Positions 13,901 through 28,900 of a stretch of 64,000 bases of DNA are shown piece by piece. Under the pieces are notes generated by a model. The model had not been told where the DNA came from. It saw only the letters and a program-made list of their open reading frames with translations, and did not search any database. Position 1 is the first letter of the stretch. The number at the start of each line of letters is the position of its first letter. Made by a program: the position numbers and the translations under genes. The stretch is from Phorcus lineatus (Eukaryota > Mollusca > Gastropoda > Trochida > Trochidae): positions 43,107,402 to 43,171,401 of the forward strand of contig OV121086.1 in the NCBI GenBank assembly GCA_921293015.1. Reading direction: 5' to 3'.

Positions 13901-16900
13901 CCTTAAGAATTCTTAACTTTAAGAAATATCTTAAATTTCCTTTTAAGTCCATTTAAGAACAAATCTTAGCAGAATAATTGTTAAAATTCTTAGAATTAAC
14001 TTAGAAGAAAATAACTTGCATTGTGGAGGAATAGTGCCTGAAAAAACACTGTTTAGAGGCTATTTCATGACATAATGGAAATCCCCTAATCTATTCATAG
14101 CAACAGATGTTTGCTCTCTTTTTTAAAAAGGTAAGAAAACACTGTTTAGAGGCTATTTCATGACATAATGGAAATCCCCTAATCTATTCATAGCAACAGA
14201 TGTTTGCTCTCTTTTTTAAAAAGGTAAGAAAGACAGACAAGCCATTAAATTTAATCATATATCCTCTTGCATCATTTTTCAAATCAAGGTTCTTTTTCAG
14301 TGATAAAAATAAAAATAACTTACGTAGAATCATATTATAAATTTTAATGGAACGCCTATATTTTTTATTTAACCATTCAATTAAAGAGGAATATGTGTAT
14401 CAATAGTTAATTGGTTTGTATTATTGTCAGTTAAAAAAGAATATAAACAAAGTTTTTCATGTCATTTTTGTAATAAATCAAAGATTTTCAAAGAATATAT
14501 AATCTATATGTCACCCTTAAAGTGAACTGTAATTAGCCCTCCAAAGCAAAACGAAGCATTTAAAAAACATGTTGAACTCAGAAGATTCAAAATGAGTTCA
14601 AGTTTCGAATGTCAATAGCCTTATTAGAAAAACATCAACTTGAAAACACAAATATTGTTTTGGATATCAGAGACCTTAAGTCTAAGACGTAGTTTCGGCA
14701 AAAGGACAATAGTTACATCGTAAAACAATCTGTATCATCACACGTTCGTAGAAATTTCCTGAAATAACACCATGAATAACCTTTCTTCTTAAGGACATTA
14801 TTCAGAAAAAAAAACAGTTTTCAAGTCAAGTTGCAATGAATTCAGTCAAAATATTGTATCGTTCCCAGAGAATAATAATTGTATGCGTAAGTTGATAAGT
14901 GTTATCAACTTGGCAATTGTCAAGTGGGTTACAGTTTTACACTCGGTTTACAAACGTAAAAAGTGAGAGATATGATTTAACAGGCAAAGGTTGAGTGGCG
15001 TCACTAATATAAGTCAATGCATGTTTGACAGTGGAGTTATTCCGCCAGTTGACAGCACTCGAGTTACTCTATCACAGGGATGTAAATATCCATTTTATCA
15101 TCTTTTACACATACTATCTATACAACACTGTGTTGTTATTTTTTACTCGTCAAACGGTCACTGTGACACTGAGTATGACATCAAACTGATATCATAAACC
15201 GCACATATGACATCAGATTTCAAACTGATACCGTTAGCTGCACATAGAGTATCAGATATAAAACAAATTTTGGACAGCCGGTTAACTTGATCAGCTGAAA
15301 TGCGTATGTTATTGTCCTGCTTGTGAGTGTCTGAGGATTACTCACTGACGTCATAGCAGAATTTATGAACGTCTGTGTAGTGTCATGCCTGTGGAAAAAC
15401 TAAAGCTGTTTCCCAATGATGAGCCACGGGTGACTGTGAAATTAAAACTGTGCTAAATGGAAATAAAACGTTCTTTTCCACTGGTTACATTGCATGTTAA
15501 GAGGAAAAGAACTATGTCAAACAATAGATGCAACCCCTTAGTTTTGATAATTTTGATGTTTAGATTGAGGATGATACATCACATTTTACTAAATGGCAGA
15601 ACACTGAAATTTGGCACAAACAAGCTATTCGTGTTTAAAATTATAATTCCAAACTCCTCTCACAAAGACTGGTCTGTCAAAAGGGAGACTCTTTCATAGT
15701 ACTCCATATGTTCATCACCAGTTGCAATCACAACAAGGCACATTGAAACAGAAAGGATATGACGCCGTATTCTTTCAGGGGTAGTGCTTTCCACTCCTCT
15801 GGTTAAAGACTATTAGCTGCTGTGGCGTTTATGGCGGCGGTTGACGTTGAAGTACACGACGATCCAGAGTATCTAACAGGTTTCAATAGGGTTGTGGTCT
15901 AGTGATCTAGAGAACCATGTTAACACATTGATGTTAGAAGTCTGTAGGAAATTCATTGTTACACGTTACAGTGCAGCCCGGGTGTTGTCCTGTTGAAACA
16001 GATCTCCCTGTTGAGGGATGATCAGCAGCAGGTGAGGGTGTAAGACCTAGTTGATTTAATGTTTGGCGGTCAGATTAACACTGATGATCACAAAATCTGA
16101 TCTTTGGTTTTAATAAATGGCACCCCAAACCATAACGCTCCCGCCACTGCATATGTCCATCTGTCGAACGCAACTGGGCGCAAAAAGTTCATTTGGTCAC
16201 CTATTGACCTATCTTCCTTCATGACGTTGCATGGCGTTGTTTTGTCATTCTGCTTGTGTTCATGTGTAAATTAAAAATTTGTCTTTTCAGCCGTGTAGAG
16301 CAAATTTCCTTCGGGATAATAATAATTTATCTTAAATCTTAAGTAATCGTGACCGAGGAAAAATCTAAATGAATTATGATAGATAATGATGTTATGAGTC
16401 TAAATTCAAGTGCCCAAGAATTTCTACACTTTTTAAATTGAAATACTGATATAAAATATAATACTACTAAACTACTTAAATACTGAACTATATTAATACT
16501 GTCATTTGCATGACGTAATCTAAGATTTAACTTTTGTGCTGTTTATTTGACATAAATTCATAGTCATGTATTCAAAAATGCAGAATCATGTCTACCACCC
16601 TCTAACGCTCTGTCTAAGGGATCGGTCCAGTCATATAAGTATAAAAAAGAAGTGTTAATCTTAAAATTTCTTCTCGTTATTCAACCAGTGTCGATTCAGG
16701 TTAATCAATGAAGAATAAAACAGTCGACAGGTGACCTTATTCCAAGTTTTCTGGTGAAAAACGAGTTGACGATTCGGTAGTAAAGTAACATATGTTATAA
16801 ATGAATGAGTTTATTAGGAGGAAATGAATGGAAGAAACGCGGGAAACAAACAAACTCAATTCCAACTCAAATCATATTTCTAAAATGTAAAGCGGGTCAT

Positions 16901-19900
16901 ATCATCGTAATATGCATATGTAGAAATGTAGGTAAGTTAATTACGTTTTTTAGGTATACAAATCGCCAGAGGGTCATACTATTCTGAGTGAACTTTGGAC
17001 AGTGCTTGGTTTTTTTTACATCAAAATATCTTGAATTTACCAATACAAATGTTCAAATATTCAAGATTATTACACCAATTAAGAAATAGTCAAGTCACAT
17101 TTAAAAAATTTAAACTAATAAGATGCCTAAACGAGCAACGCCCAGCAATTAATTTTACTAAACTTTAACAGATGAATCATGCTTTGGACATACTTCAATC
17201 AAAATTAGTTAATGATAGCAACCAATTAATAAATGCCCAACAATAGCAGAGTATAATGAAAACGTTTAAAGAAAGGTTGCCTAAGGGTTTGAATTCTAGT
17301 TAGAACGTAGCTGTTCTGTTTCTTTATAATCTCGGAGGCTTCACAATCAAAGACGTAGAAATATATAGAAATGTATGTCTGCGTATATATAAACATGAAT
17401 GTTAATGTTGAGCAAATAGAATTTGTATTCTTACAAAAAAAGATACATTTTTATTTAGAGTTTTTTTAGAGTCATCTTGTCATTTCATGTTTCCATTAAC
17501 ACACATCATAATACACTACACCTGAAATGAACTTATCATAGAAAATTCTCTCTTTTAAAGTGGTGTAAGGTATACATTCTAATTAAGTAAATGGTCGCCT
17601 TTTTTCAAATCGAAGCTGAATTCATTGAACATCTGTTTTACTTTGACGAATACATTATGCGAAGCCAAATACACCTTTTGATTTATTGTGCAGGACAATG
17701 TTCCCACAATCTGATTAAAATCAGATGACGTATCGCGCGCTTAAGATTTGTCCATCATCAATATGCGACAATCTGATAAAAATCTGATGGAATTCCGCTT
17801 GTTTAATTTCGTTTCGTTTTATTTCCGTTTCGTTTCGTTTCGTTTCAGTTTAACAAGCTATATTACTATCGCATATTGATGATGGACAAATTTTAAGCGC
17901 GCGATACGTAATCTGATTTTAATCAGATTGCTTGTTAAACGAAATGAAACGGAAATAAAACGAAACGAAATTAAACAAGCGGAATTCCATCTGATTTTTA
18001 TCAGATTGATGTTCCCATGAAAGCTAAACTACCTTATCAAGGCTTTACTGGTTAACAGGAATAACAGTCACAAAAATACAACTCGCATATACAGAGAAAC
18101 ATCAAATTTCGACAGAGCTTTGTTACAATTTAATTATTTCTGCGTTTCAGAAATTCTTATCAAATTGCTTAAAACTCTTTCCAAAATTAAATTCTGAGAA
18201 TTCAAACATTTAATTGTTCAGTTCTAATAACATATGTATCTGACATGTAAAGATAACAATGAACAGGATATTTGACATTTCTCACAGTAGACATTAGAAG
18301 CGTATATTGTCACGAGTATACATGTATTATTCTCAGCTTCAAGAAATATATACATTGTATTAGACAAAAAGCGTAGAATATCCTATATATCTATATATAT
18401 CGTTTTTTCCCAAAATCCAACTTATTATAATGACGTAGCCAGTAGCTTCGCTTATCACATTCATCACATCACGATACGATACAGCATAGGCCGGTGTCCC
18501 GGTATAAATTCGCCCCCATATTTAAATCTCACCCCGGCGATTTTGTACCCCCCCCCCCCCCGCGGAATTATTTCTCTCCCCCTTAGAATAAAATCTCCCC
18601 CTCAAGTTGCTTCTGTATTAGTGTCAGAATTGATTGTAGATATATTCTATTTACCAAGATGTATAGTTGTTTTGAAACAATGACATTAAAGATTGCTTGA
18701 ACTAATATTTGTATTAGAAAAGACTTTTAAAGGATTTATTGTAAATTGTACTGTTTCGTTTTTACATCTTGCTTTAAGTATGTCTTTGGGAACAATATTT
18801 CGGTATTAGTTAAAAAAAGAGGAAGCTAAAACGTACTGTGTTTGATGACAAACTTAAATCCGCTTGGGTTTGATGCATATACTCATGTACAATAGAGGGG
18901 GCGATTCTATAATGGGGGAGATTTTATTTCGTGGAAGGGGGCTATTTTAAACGGGGGGGGGGGGGCGGTTTTGTACCGGTATAAAATCGCCGGGTGAGAT
19001 TTCATACCGGGGGCGGTTTTATTTCGTGACACCGGCTTCATGTCTCCTATCAAGAAATGATCCGTTGATGGTTTAGGGAATCGCAAACAGGGTACCCCAA
19101 AATAGAGGATCAGAATTGTGTCTGAAAGGGTTCACGTCAGGATGTGTGCAATTGCGTCTGTATGTTAGGAATGTGTACTTATATTGAGTGGCTTCAAGAA
19201 GTGAGTTGATTATGTGATTTGTCATTTGTAGACATTGTTATAAATGTTTATCGTTTCAGTGACCCTTTCCTACAATACAACAGGTGGCCTTGTATGTCAC
19301 TGCACATCAGAATGCGACTCCAACTTGGAATGCCTTGGATCTTCCGGATGTACAAGTGGATGGTCAGGTACTACATGTCAGAGATGTGAGTGTTTTGAGG
19401 CTTAATCTTATGAAAACAAATAGGAAATCTGAAAACCTAGATTTTACAGTCGCAAATGTAAGATGAGAACATATACAATAATTGAGAAAGAACATAAAAA
19501 ATTAAGTAGCACTATAGTATGCACAATAACACTTCATTCAGTCCATTTACACTGTTTTTCTCAAACCTTATCAATCTATATTCCAATAACACTGTTATTA
19601 TTTCATGCATTTTCTTGTCCATGAACAATTTAATTTAACTAGAATCTTTAACACAATATTGTTGAATCTATTACCAGTAGTTAAAATTGTGACATGTAAC
19701 AATTCTTTTCAAAATAACATGTAGGATGACGGAAGATATGTTTAATTGATAGACATTAAATCTTATGAAATTGAAATGGTGCACGTTTTCAGCTAATAAA
19801 GTGTTTTGTTACACAGTAATATGTAATTAATGTATGTAATTCGAAAATAAACTATATATATAGATTTGACATAACAAAAATCTGAGATTCAATGCACATG

Positions 19901-22900
19901 ATTATACTTTTAATCACAGACACAAAATGAATGTGTTATCATAAAGGTATTTTCATGTAATAAAAAACAGGATATCATGAGACATGGAGACTATAGTAAT
20001 TAGGCATAGGCGTCCCTTAATCAACAAACTTTTTGCTCCCTCCCTCTTTTATAATCCCCACCCACAACCCAAACTATCAGTTCAAGCATTTAAAGCGTCC
20101 AACCATACTACAATCGACATTTAAAGCACTATAGCACGTTTTTCCGGTTAAGATTTCTATCGATGCAATGAAATACTCATCATACTTTACAATTTACCTG
20201 CAATTAACAATGAACATGTTAAGACATCCATTGTCGGCTTAGACATATGAAACAGTAAGAGCAGGTGTGCAGAAAACGGATACATTTTAGACAGTTGAAA
20301 ACGACTATTTAGAAATGTGTGCAGCTATTAATTAACCTGTACTCTAAACTGAGAAACAATGATGAAATGTTGTTTATCTTATCGATGTTGTTAATTGACC
20401 GTTTTGATAACATAGTATTAGCATAATATGTATTGGTATTCTCGTAAATGGATCGACCAAAGTGGCTGCCGTTTCTGCCTTCCTGATTGTAAGCATAATT
20501 TCAATATTTCGGATATCTTAGTTTATGTGGACTTAATGCAACTTTGCATTAAATACTTCTGGCCTTTTAGAATCAACATCAAAACCTGAATACGTGCATG
20601 TTTGTTAAATAACTTACAAGGAAGATAGCCTGAGTGAGTATCATTAGTAATATCGAAAGATATACAGTATCTGTGCATTCATAGTGTTTACAAAACATCG
20701 GTGTGCACTAGTGCCTCAACTCTAAATCATTATTTGTGTTTAACCTCGAAACATCGACTTTCTGTCACATAATTACTGATGCATGAAGAAAAAGGTCGAT
20801 GTCCTGTACGTTCCGATATTTCAGCGATTACATTTGGATCACAACGACAGATACACAAGTTGTTTTCGTTGATAACCCGCGTTGCACAACGACAGTTAAA
20901 CTTTAAAAGAGTACCGCAAGTTGATGTCTTGAAGTGTGTTAATGTTGAGTAATTACTGTTATGAAGATTATATATTTCGTTTCGTTTTATTACATATTCA
21001 GTTTGTGGATTGTTCCTGAATTTTGTATGGATAACCGGATGTCAATAAACGTATGTGCGATGAATGCTGCCATGTTCCGAAACACATGTGTTTTGTCGTT
21101 GTTCTGATGAAGATTGATGATACTGAAAGTATATTAACAGGTTATGGGCCCAGGTGCGAATCAAAATGAGCTCGAAGTTTGAGAGATTGATCTTTGATGG
21201 CGATGAGCGAAAATATGAACAGTGGGAGATTAAATTTCTCGGTTACATGAAGCTTAGGAAACTGAAAGAGACAATCATTCTGCCGCAAGAAATTGACCCT
21301 CTGCCGATGGGTTTTCCGGCGAAAAATGAAGAGGCGTTCGCTGAACTTATTCAGCACCTGGACGATAAAAGCCTTGCGCTTATTATGCGTGAAGTCGCTG
21401 ATGATGGCAGAAAATCCCTTTCGATTTTGAAAGAACACTATAATATGCTGGCTCAGGGAAACCAAGATTAATTTCTTTGTATACCGAATTAACGTCATTA
21501 GCCAAAACTAGTGAAGAGACTGTCACAGACTATATCATAAGAACTGAAAAGATTGTAACTGCTCTCCGTAATGCGGGTGAAACCATTAGTAATGGTTTAA
21601 TGGTGGCAATGGCTCTCAAAGGCCTACCGGATAATTTCAAGGCATCTTCAATGGTAATCACCCAAAGTGATACGGACTTAACCTTTCAAGATTTTAAGGT
21701 TAAACTCAGAAGTTTTGAAGATACCGAAAAGTTACGACCTCTAGAATCAAATGAAGGCAGCGGAAAGTCCTTTAGAAGAAAGGTGTAACAAATATGGACA
21801 CATAGCGAGACGATGTGTCAGCAAGAAAACAGCACCACACGGACCGAGAGAGACGAGAAAATTTTGCAAATTCTGCAGGAAATATGGACACACAGAGGCT
21901 TCATGCCGTAGGAAGCCTAAAGATGACGTGAAAACCGTTAACGAACAGGATGGACATTCGTTTGCTTTCAAGGTTGATGCAGATCCACAGACTCACTTTA
22001 ACAGGATTAAAGACAACATTCTAGTTGACTGTGGCGCAACTTCTCACATAATAAATGATAAATCTCTATTCACAGGTTTTAATAAATCATTCAAACCCGA
22101 TGAACATTTTGTTGAACTTGCAGATGGAAACCGCTCAAATGGGATGGCCAAAGCTAGAGGAGAAGCTGTTGTAACATTGTGTGACTCAAATGGCAGACAT
22201 GTTAAGGCCACGTTACAGAGGGCTTTATACATACCTTCCTTTCCACACAATTTCTTCTCAGTTCGAGCCGCAACAGAAAAAGGTGTGACGATTGTGTTTG
22301 GATCAGACAGTTCGCACATGATAACACAAGATAATACCAAGTGTGGAAGACTTTATTTCTTCAGTTGTGATTGTACTGACAGTATTAACAATGTAAAATC
22401 TTGTGATATGTACACATGGCATAGAGTTCTTGGTCATTGTAATCAGTCTGATGTAATGAAACTAGAAAATGTTGTTTCAGGTATGAAAATCAGTGGAAAG
22501 GACAGTTTCAAATGTAAGACTTGTGTAGAGGCAAAGCAAACTAGATCAAAGAATGTTGTTTGTAATAACAAGGCTGAAAAGTCTATACTGACTTAGCAGG
22601 TCCCATCACACCTACAGGTAGAGAAGGTTTTAAGTATGCTATTACATTTACTGACTCTTACTCAGGTCAAAAGTTTGTCTATTTTCTCAAATAAAAAAAG
22701 TGAAGCAGTCAAAGCTTTGAAACGGTTTCTAGCGGATTCTGTTAGGTATGGTGAAGTTAAGACCAAGTGATTATGGTACAGAGTGTACATGCAGAGGCTT
22801 TCAGGAAATTTTGGTTGATAACAAAATCAGGACTGAGAGAACTGCCCCATTTTCCCCACATCAGAACGGAGTTGTTGAAAGAGGTTGGCGAACATTGTTT

Positions 22901-25900
22901 TATATTGCCAGATGTATGTTAGTAGAGTCAAAACTGCCAATGGAATTGTGGACATACCGTGTAGTGAATACTTCGGCTTACATTAGGAATAGATGTTATA
23001 GTCAAGTCACTGGTCAAACCCCCTTCTACTTGTTCACGGGTAAACAACCAAACATTAGCAATATGCATATCTTTGGTTCGGAGTGTTTTGTGTATGACAA
23101 CTTGCCAAAACAGAAGCTATATTCTCGTAGCAAAAAGGCACTTTTTGTAGGATACGACAAAGGTAGTCCTGCATACTGTGTGTATTTTCCTGAAACACAA
23201 ACAGTCTAGAGATGTAGACTTGTTAAGGTTATGGACGTTAATCATGAGACACTTCCAAAGCCGAGACGATCGACAGAGTGTGTTGACGACAATGATTCTA
23301 AAGAGATAGGTCAAGGTGACATACATGACGACGCAGGTGATGACAAGCCCAATGACGCGAGTGATGTAGGTGACGACAAAACAATAGGCACTGGTGATGA
23401 AGATGATGGTAGGTCCACAGTAAAATGACAATAAGCAAGGGTTCCCTCGTAGAAAGAGTTAACAACCTAAGCTTTTTGATGACTATGTGATGAGTGACGA
23501 GGACATGGACACTGTGAATCAGAATGTTGACTATTGTTGCAGAATAGTGTTAGGGATTCCTAATTCCTATAAGGAAGCTATGTCATCCCCAGATTCTAGT
23601 AAGTGGGAGAAAGCTTAAGCTATGCATAATGAAATGGATTCATTGATTGAAAATGACACATTCTCAGTTAGCACATTACCAGAGAAAAGAAAAGCAGTGG
23701 GAGGACGTTCGGTATATGCACTCAAGGACAATCCAGACGGTTCCGTCATATATAAGGCTAGATATGTGGCTAAAGGCTTTAGTCAGAGGGAAGGTGTAGA
23801 TTACAATGAAACTTTTGCACTGACACTGTGACAGGTGATTGTAAAGATTTATATGTTAAAACAACGGAGATTCTCCACGCCGTGAATACCAATGTCAAAG
23901 AAATTCAACATAACTCAAGTGAAATTGAACAAATGAAAACTGAATTTGATACAAAGCTCTTGACGCAGGAGATGTACTCTAGAAAATGCAACCTACTCCT
24001 CTACGGAATTATGGTTAACAAGGACCCTCTCGACGGAGTCAAGGTGGTGTTTGCGTCTTTGGGAGTTACCCAGGTTGATTCCATACTATTTGCTAACGTC
24101 CACAGACTGCCTCGAAATAGTACAGACCCGACTAATTTTAGGGCGAACATGCCGAAGCCAATTGTTGTAAAGTTCGTTATTGCTGCCAACAGACACCGTG
24201 TATATAATGCATCCATGTATAGTTCTACCTACCTACGAGACAACAAGATAAGCATTAGAACAGATCTCACCGTAGTTTTGAAGAAGCTAAGAGGACGCCT
24301 CGCAAACAAAGCATTTGATCTGCGAAAGTCTGAAAAAGTTCAGACCAGGATCTTGGAACGGGAATCGAGCTAACTCTCCAAATCAGGAAGAATGCCCAGG
24401 ATAAATGGAAGACAGTCGACGTAAACAACAAACTCTAAAAGGCATGTATAGAGAACATGGCGTAACAGCCTACTTACCGGTCGGCGACTCGTGGTTGCGA
24501 GAGATTTTATCAAAAACACTTTTTGTTTAATCTGTTTTTACTGATATTTCTACTTGTTCTACCTATTCTGGTTTGTGATTTGTTTCAATCAATAATGATA
24601 CACTTTATCATAATAAGTTGGTCATCTAAGTGAACTGTCATACGTGCCTGTGAGGATATCAACTGGAGACGTGGAATGGTGTGACTATGTCGAGGAGCGA
24701 CTTTGGCTTTTCCCATCACAAAGACAGAGGTTCATGATCATCAGTTCTGATGTAAGCACATGCACTTATCACATTTCAGAGGCATCTGAAAAAATATTGA
24801 TTGTGTTGTATGAGAGACAACTGAAGGAAGTAAGGACATTTGAATTTGTTGCAGATGGAGAAGTGATGCCTTCCATTGGTTCTTGGTGAAGCACTGTCAT
24901 CATACCCTGAAGAGATGAGATCACTTAGAATATGTTTGCCTTCCACAACAATTGGGGCTGCAAACCCAAGAGGGTCAAATATGCTGTTTACAACTGACAA
25001 AACATTTCTTTTGGTGAAGGTTTATCACATTGTGAAACTCTGAAGGTGAATATGTCCCTATTCACATCTCATATCATTCCGAGGCTCCTTTGGAGAGGAA
25101 TTAAATCCTTCTTGAAATCAAGATCCTTGATGTCCTTGCCTGGGTCACCATTGTTAAATGATTTCATTAACACAATACTGCTGGAGACTTTCTTGAAGAC
25201 GTAGTTTTCCATTGTCTTGGAGAGAGTTCTGGGTACGTTCAAGCAAACTGATAGCTTTATTGTCAGATGGCAGAGTACTTATGCCGTCGTCAACATTAAA
25301 GTTGTTTTCCACAAAGTTCTTTGTATCTGCTACACAGTTTGTCTCCCCATCCTGCGCTGCCAGTCTCAGTCCATAAGTAGCAACTCCAGGAGAGGACACG
25401 TTGCCAAAAGCATGTACCCACATTCTGTATTCGATGAGTTCTTGAATAGGGTCATTGTCTTTATGCCAGAGGGAACGTAAATAGTTGTGATCTCTCTCAC
25501 AGACTTCAAAACAATGGAACATCTGTTCTATATCAGCCATAATTGCAATATAATCGTTATCGGAACGTAACACCAAGTAAACTGTTCACGAGGTCAGGAC
25601 CGCTCATAAGAGTTGAGTGATATACCATAACACTTGCCTGAAGAGTCAAAAACCACTCTGATTTTGGCTGGCTTTTTAGGAAGACAAACAGAAAAAAATA
25701 AGGGGATGTACCAGTAGCTGTCGCTCTCTTGAAGCGGAGGACCAAGTTCAGCATGGTTGTTTTCAAACAGTTTAGCCATGTAGTCAATGAACTGTGTATG
25801 CTTCTGGAGTTTCTTGCGTAGACTGCTTGTGAGTGTCCTTGACCTCTGAAGTACTTGCTTGCGGTTGTCAGGAAGATTTATGTTGTCATACTTGAAAGGA

Positions 25901-28900
25901 AGTGGGGCTTCCCAAGTACCATTATCACTTAACATCATCTCTTTATCCATCAAGCTGATGAACTTCCGGACCAATAGGAAGGATATGAGTCTTCTTTACA
26001 TGCACATTGTCTGGAGGATGAACCTGTACGAGACAGACCTTGCCAATGATTACCCATCCCATGGGTAACAATTAAGCATAAGGTGATCGAGGAGGACCTA
26101 TGACGTGTTCAAAGATGTGATGAACGTCTGCTAGATCTCTACCGATGAGCAATTTAATATTTGCAGATTATGCCAGTGGAGGTATCAGGTAGGTGAGGAG
26201 ATGTGGATGGTTATAGGCAAATTCTGGTGTCACAATCTCTTCAATTCTGTCCGGAATGTCATTACATTCATTAACGGTGGGCAACTCAGAAGAATTACGT
26301 CTGTCATAAGACTCAATGATAAAGCCACTTGCCCTTCAACCTGATGTCTGTTTCTGACCACTGCATGAAGTTAGAACATATTGAACAGAATGAGATTTGA
26401 CATTGAAGTTTTCAAAAAAGGTTGACTTGTACAGAGAAGCATTACTCTGATCATCTATAGTAGCATACATCAGTATGGCTTTATGCCTCCCATCCTTGGG
26501 GTACACATAGACGAGAACATGACGCGCGCAGGAGCGTCCTTGAAACTTGTTGTTATATACTTGCTTACAGTTTGAGAAGATAAGGGAAGGCTTTGTCTGC
26601 CTCTGGGGAGATGACGTTGGTTGTGGAGATGACTGTTGCCTTTGAGGCACAAATCCGTCAGTGTGTAAATATTTGAGTCATGTTTGCTACTTTGACATTT
26701 TTCACATTTGGCCAAAGACTTACAGTCCTTAGAGTGGTAATTTTGGAGACACCAAAACGCAGGTGCGTCTTTTTCACAACTTCCCATCTGTCTTCGCCTG
26801 ACGTGTCGAGATAAGTCCTACATTTGCTCAGGGCATGTTTAGCATTACTGTGTAAAGGACAGTTGAGAACATTATCTTGAATAACATAAGTTTTTGCCGC
26901 AGTGACATTTCTATCTCTGTAGAAATATTGGTTCTGTGGAGTAGATGTAGAAGTAGTCTGCAAAAGGTGTACTGGAGACTTTGGTCATTGCGTTGTTTAC
27001 TTGCCACATTGGTGAACGACACAAATTAGGGGAATAAATGGGGGATAAGTGACATCATGTCTTTCCTTATATTCAAACGCCTTGTTATTCCATCGTTCTG
27101 GTAGGTAAGTCGACAACTTGTTTACAATTTGGTTCACACCTGTAGCAGAACCAAAGTAAGCCAAGACTGTTCTATAGTGAGGATAAGCTGTTTTCAAACA
27201 GTTTATTTCTAAAAGAAGATCTGAGAGTTCATAAAGTCATAGGGAATTCATGAAGTCTCTTTATCAACGACATTTCAAGTAGAACTGGGGATCCGTAACG
27301 TTGGTCCAAACGTTGCCGTGCAATAATGAGTCCACCCTCTGGGTCCTTCATGTTGGCAGCCTGTGAGGTTTCAGGGAATGTTTATGGAGTAGGACCTAAC
27401 CACTTGATATGTGGGTCAAACTCCTCTGCAGGCTCCAGCTCAGACTATTACATACTTGTTTGAACTTTTCTTTCCACACAGGATAACTTTCAGGTTTGTC
27501 CTTGAAAGTACATAGTCAACAGTCAACAGTTTTTTCTTCAGAAGTAATATTGACACAACAAAAGAACCTGCACAAGAATGTTCACTAATGTTCATTGTAT
27601 GTCTTCCATTCGTCATAAGATCATTAACATATTCCTGTGTACGGTCCTGAGCAGATTGTATTGGAATAATGTTTACATCATTTTCCACAGACTGTCTACC
27701 TGAAACACTAACACAGTGACTTTGACTTAGTTCTTCTTCCAAAACACTTAATTGAGCTTCACAAACTTGAACATCCTTTTCGTGCTGTTATGTTTCTATC
27801 TTGTTTTCATTTTCAATCTGTATTCTTTTAATGCTGCTTGTTCTTGAGCGTAACGTAGTGCTACCTTTGGCAGCTGCCTCTGACCGTTTCCTAGCGATGA
27901 CAGTGCATAGGGATACTTTACTTGCAGATGTTGAGCTTGATTTTGCATTTTGTAGCATTGTCTGTACCTCCAGCATCTATTGGCGGTCAACTGGGCTTGT
28001 ACTTGTCATGGCTGCGTCTTTTACTTTTATTTTTTATGAAGTTCACCGTGATGACAGCATATTGGTGTTGAAATTTATGAAATTTGAAATTCATATTTAC
28101 GTATCACTTACTCTAAGGTTAGCCTACGTGGAGTGAACATGAAAAGATGCTTAGCGTTAAAAAATATATCATCGTGCGTGAGACCGCCATTACGTAGGGG
28201 TGATCGGGAATCGGATCAACGAGTTCTCAAATAACGACAAGAAAGAAAATACCTTCATACCGCTAAAAAAATAAAATAACTCGTAAAAAAACTTGTAACA
28301 GCTTATTGGTTTTGTACAGTGAAAATACGAAGGCAGAAAGCTCGAAAACCGCGCGCGTCGAACAGCCAAGCTGAGACTTATCTTACGCCAGGAGGGCAGT
28401 TCGGAGTTGTTAATATTTCTTTGCTTATACGAATAGTATGTAACATATATATTGAACGTGTGATCTCCGCCTCTGAGTATTTACAAGGCTGTTTTAAGAT
28501 TTTCATGGAAAAAAACAGTATTTGTCATATATTTGTCTTTTGGAGAGGAAAAGTTATGATGAATTAATTTTATAAAATAACATATGATATTTAGGTTCGT
28601 TTCAAAACCAAATAATATCTTATGAAAATCACGGACTTGCTCTTTAATGCTGACTCATGAAATAACCTCAGATAACCAGGCGCTGGGTAAAGACACTCGT
28701 CAAAGCAGTACAATCAACGACTGTGTGTGGGCCGATAATGCCGACAAAATAGATGCATGTGGACTGAAGAACTCCTCCCTGGCAGTTGATGGAAAGAGAA
28801 GCACTAACTACTGGTCTGGGACTTGCACAATGACAGATGTGAATCAGAAACAAGCCTGGTGGAGTGTGAACCTTGGACAGATACATCAGATATACTACAT

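Noticed and set aside
13852-14035. Possible Harbinger-type element starting GGCCGGTATTCACAAAA
   Set aside because: A matching opposite end was not found, so it is mentioned only as a resemblance.
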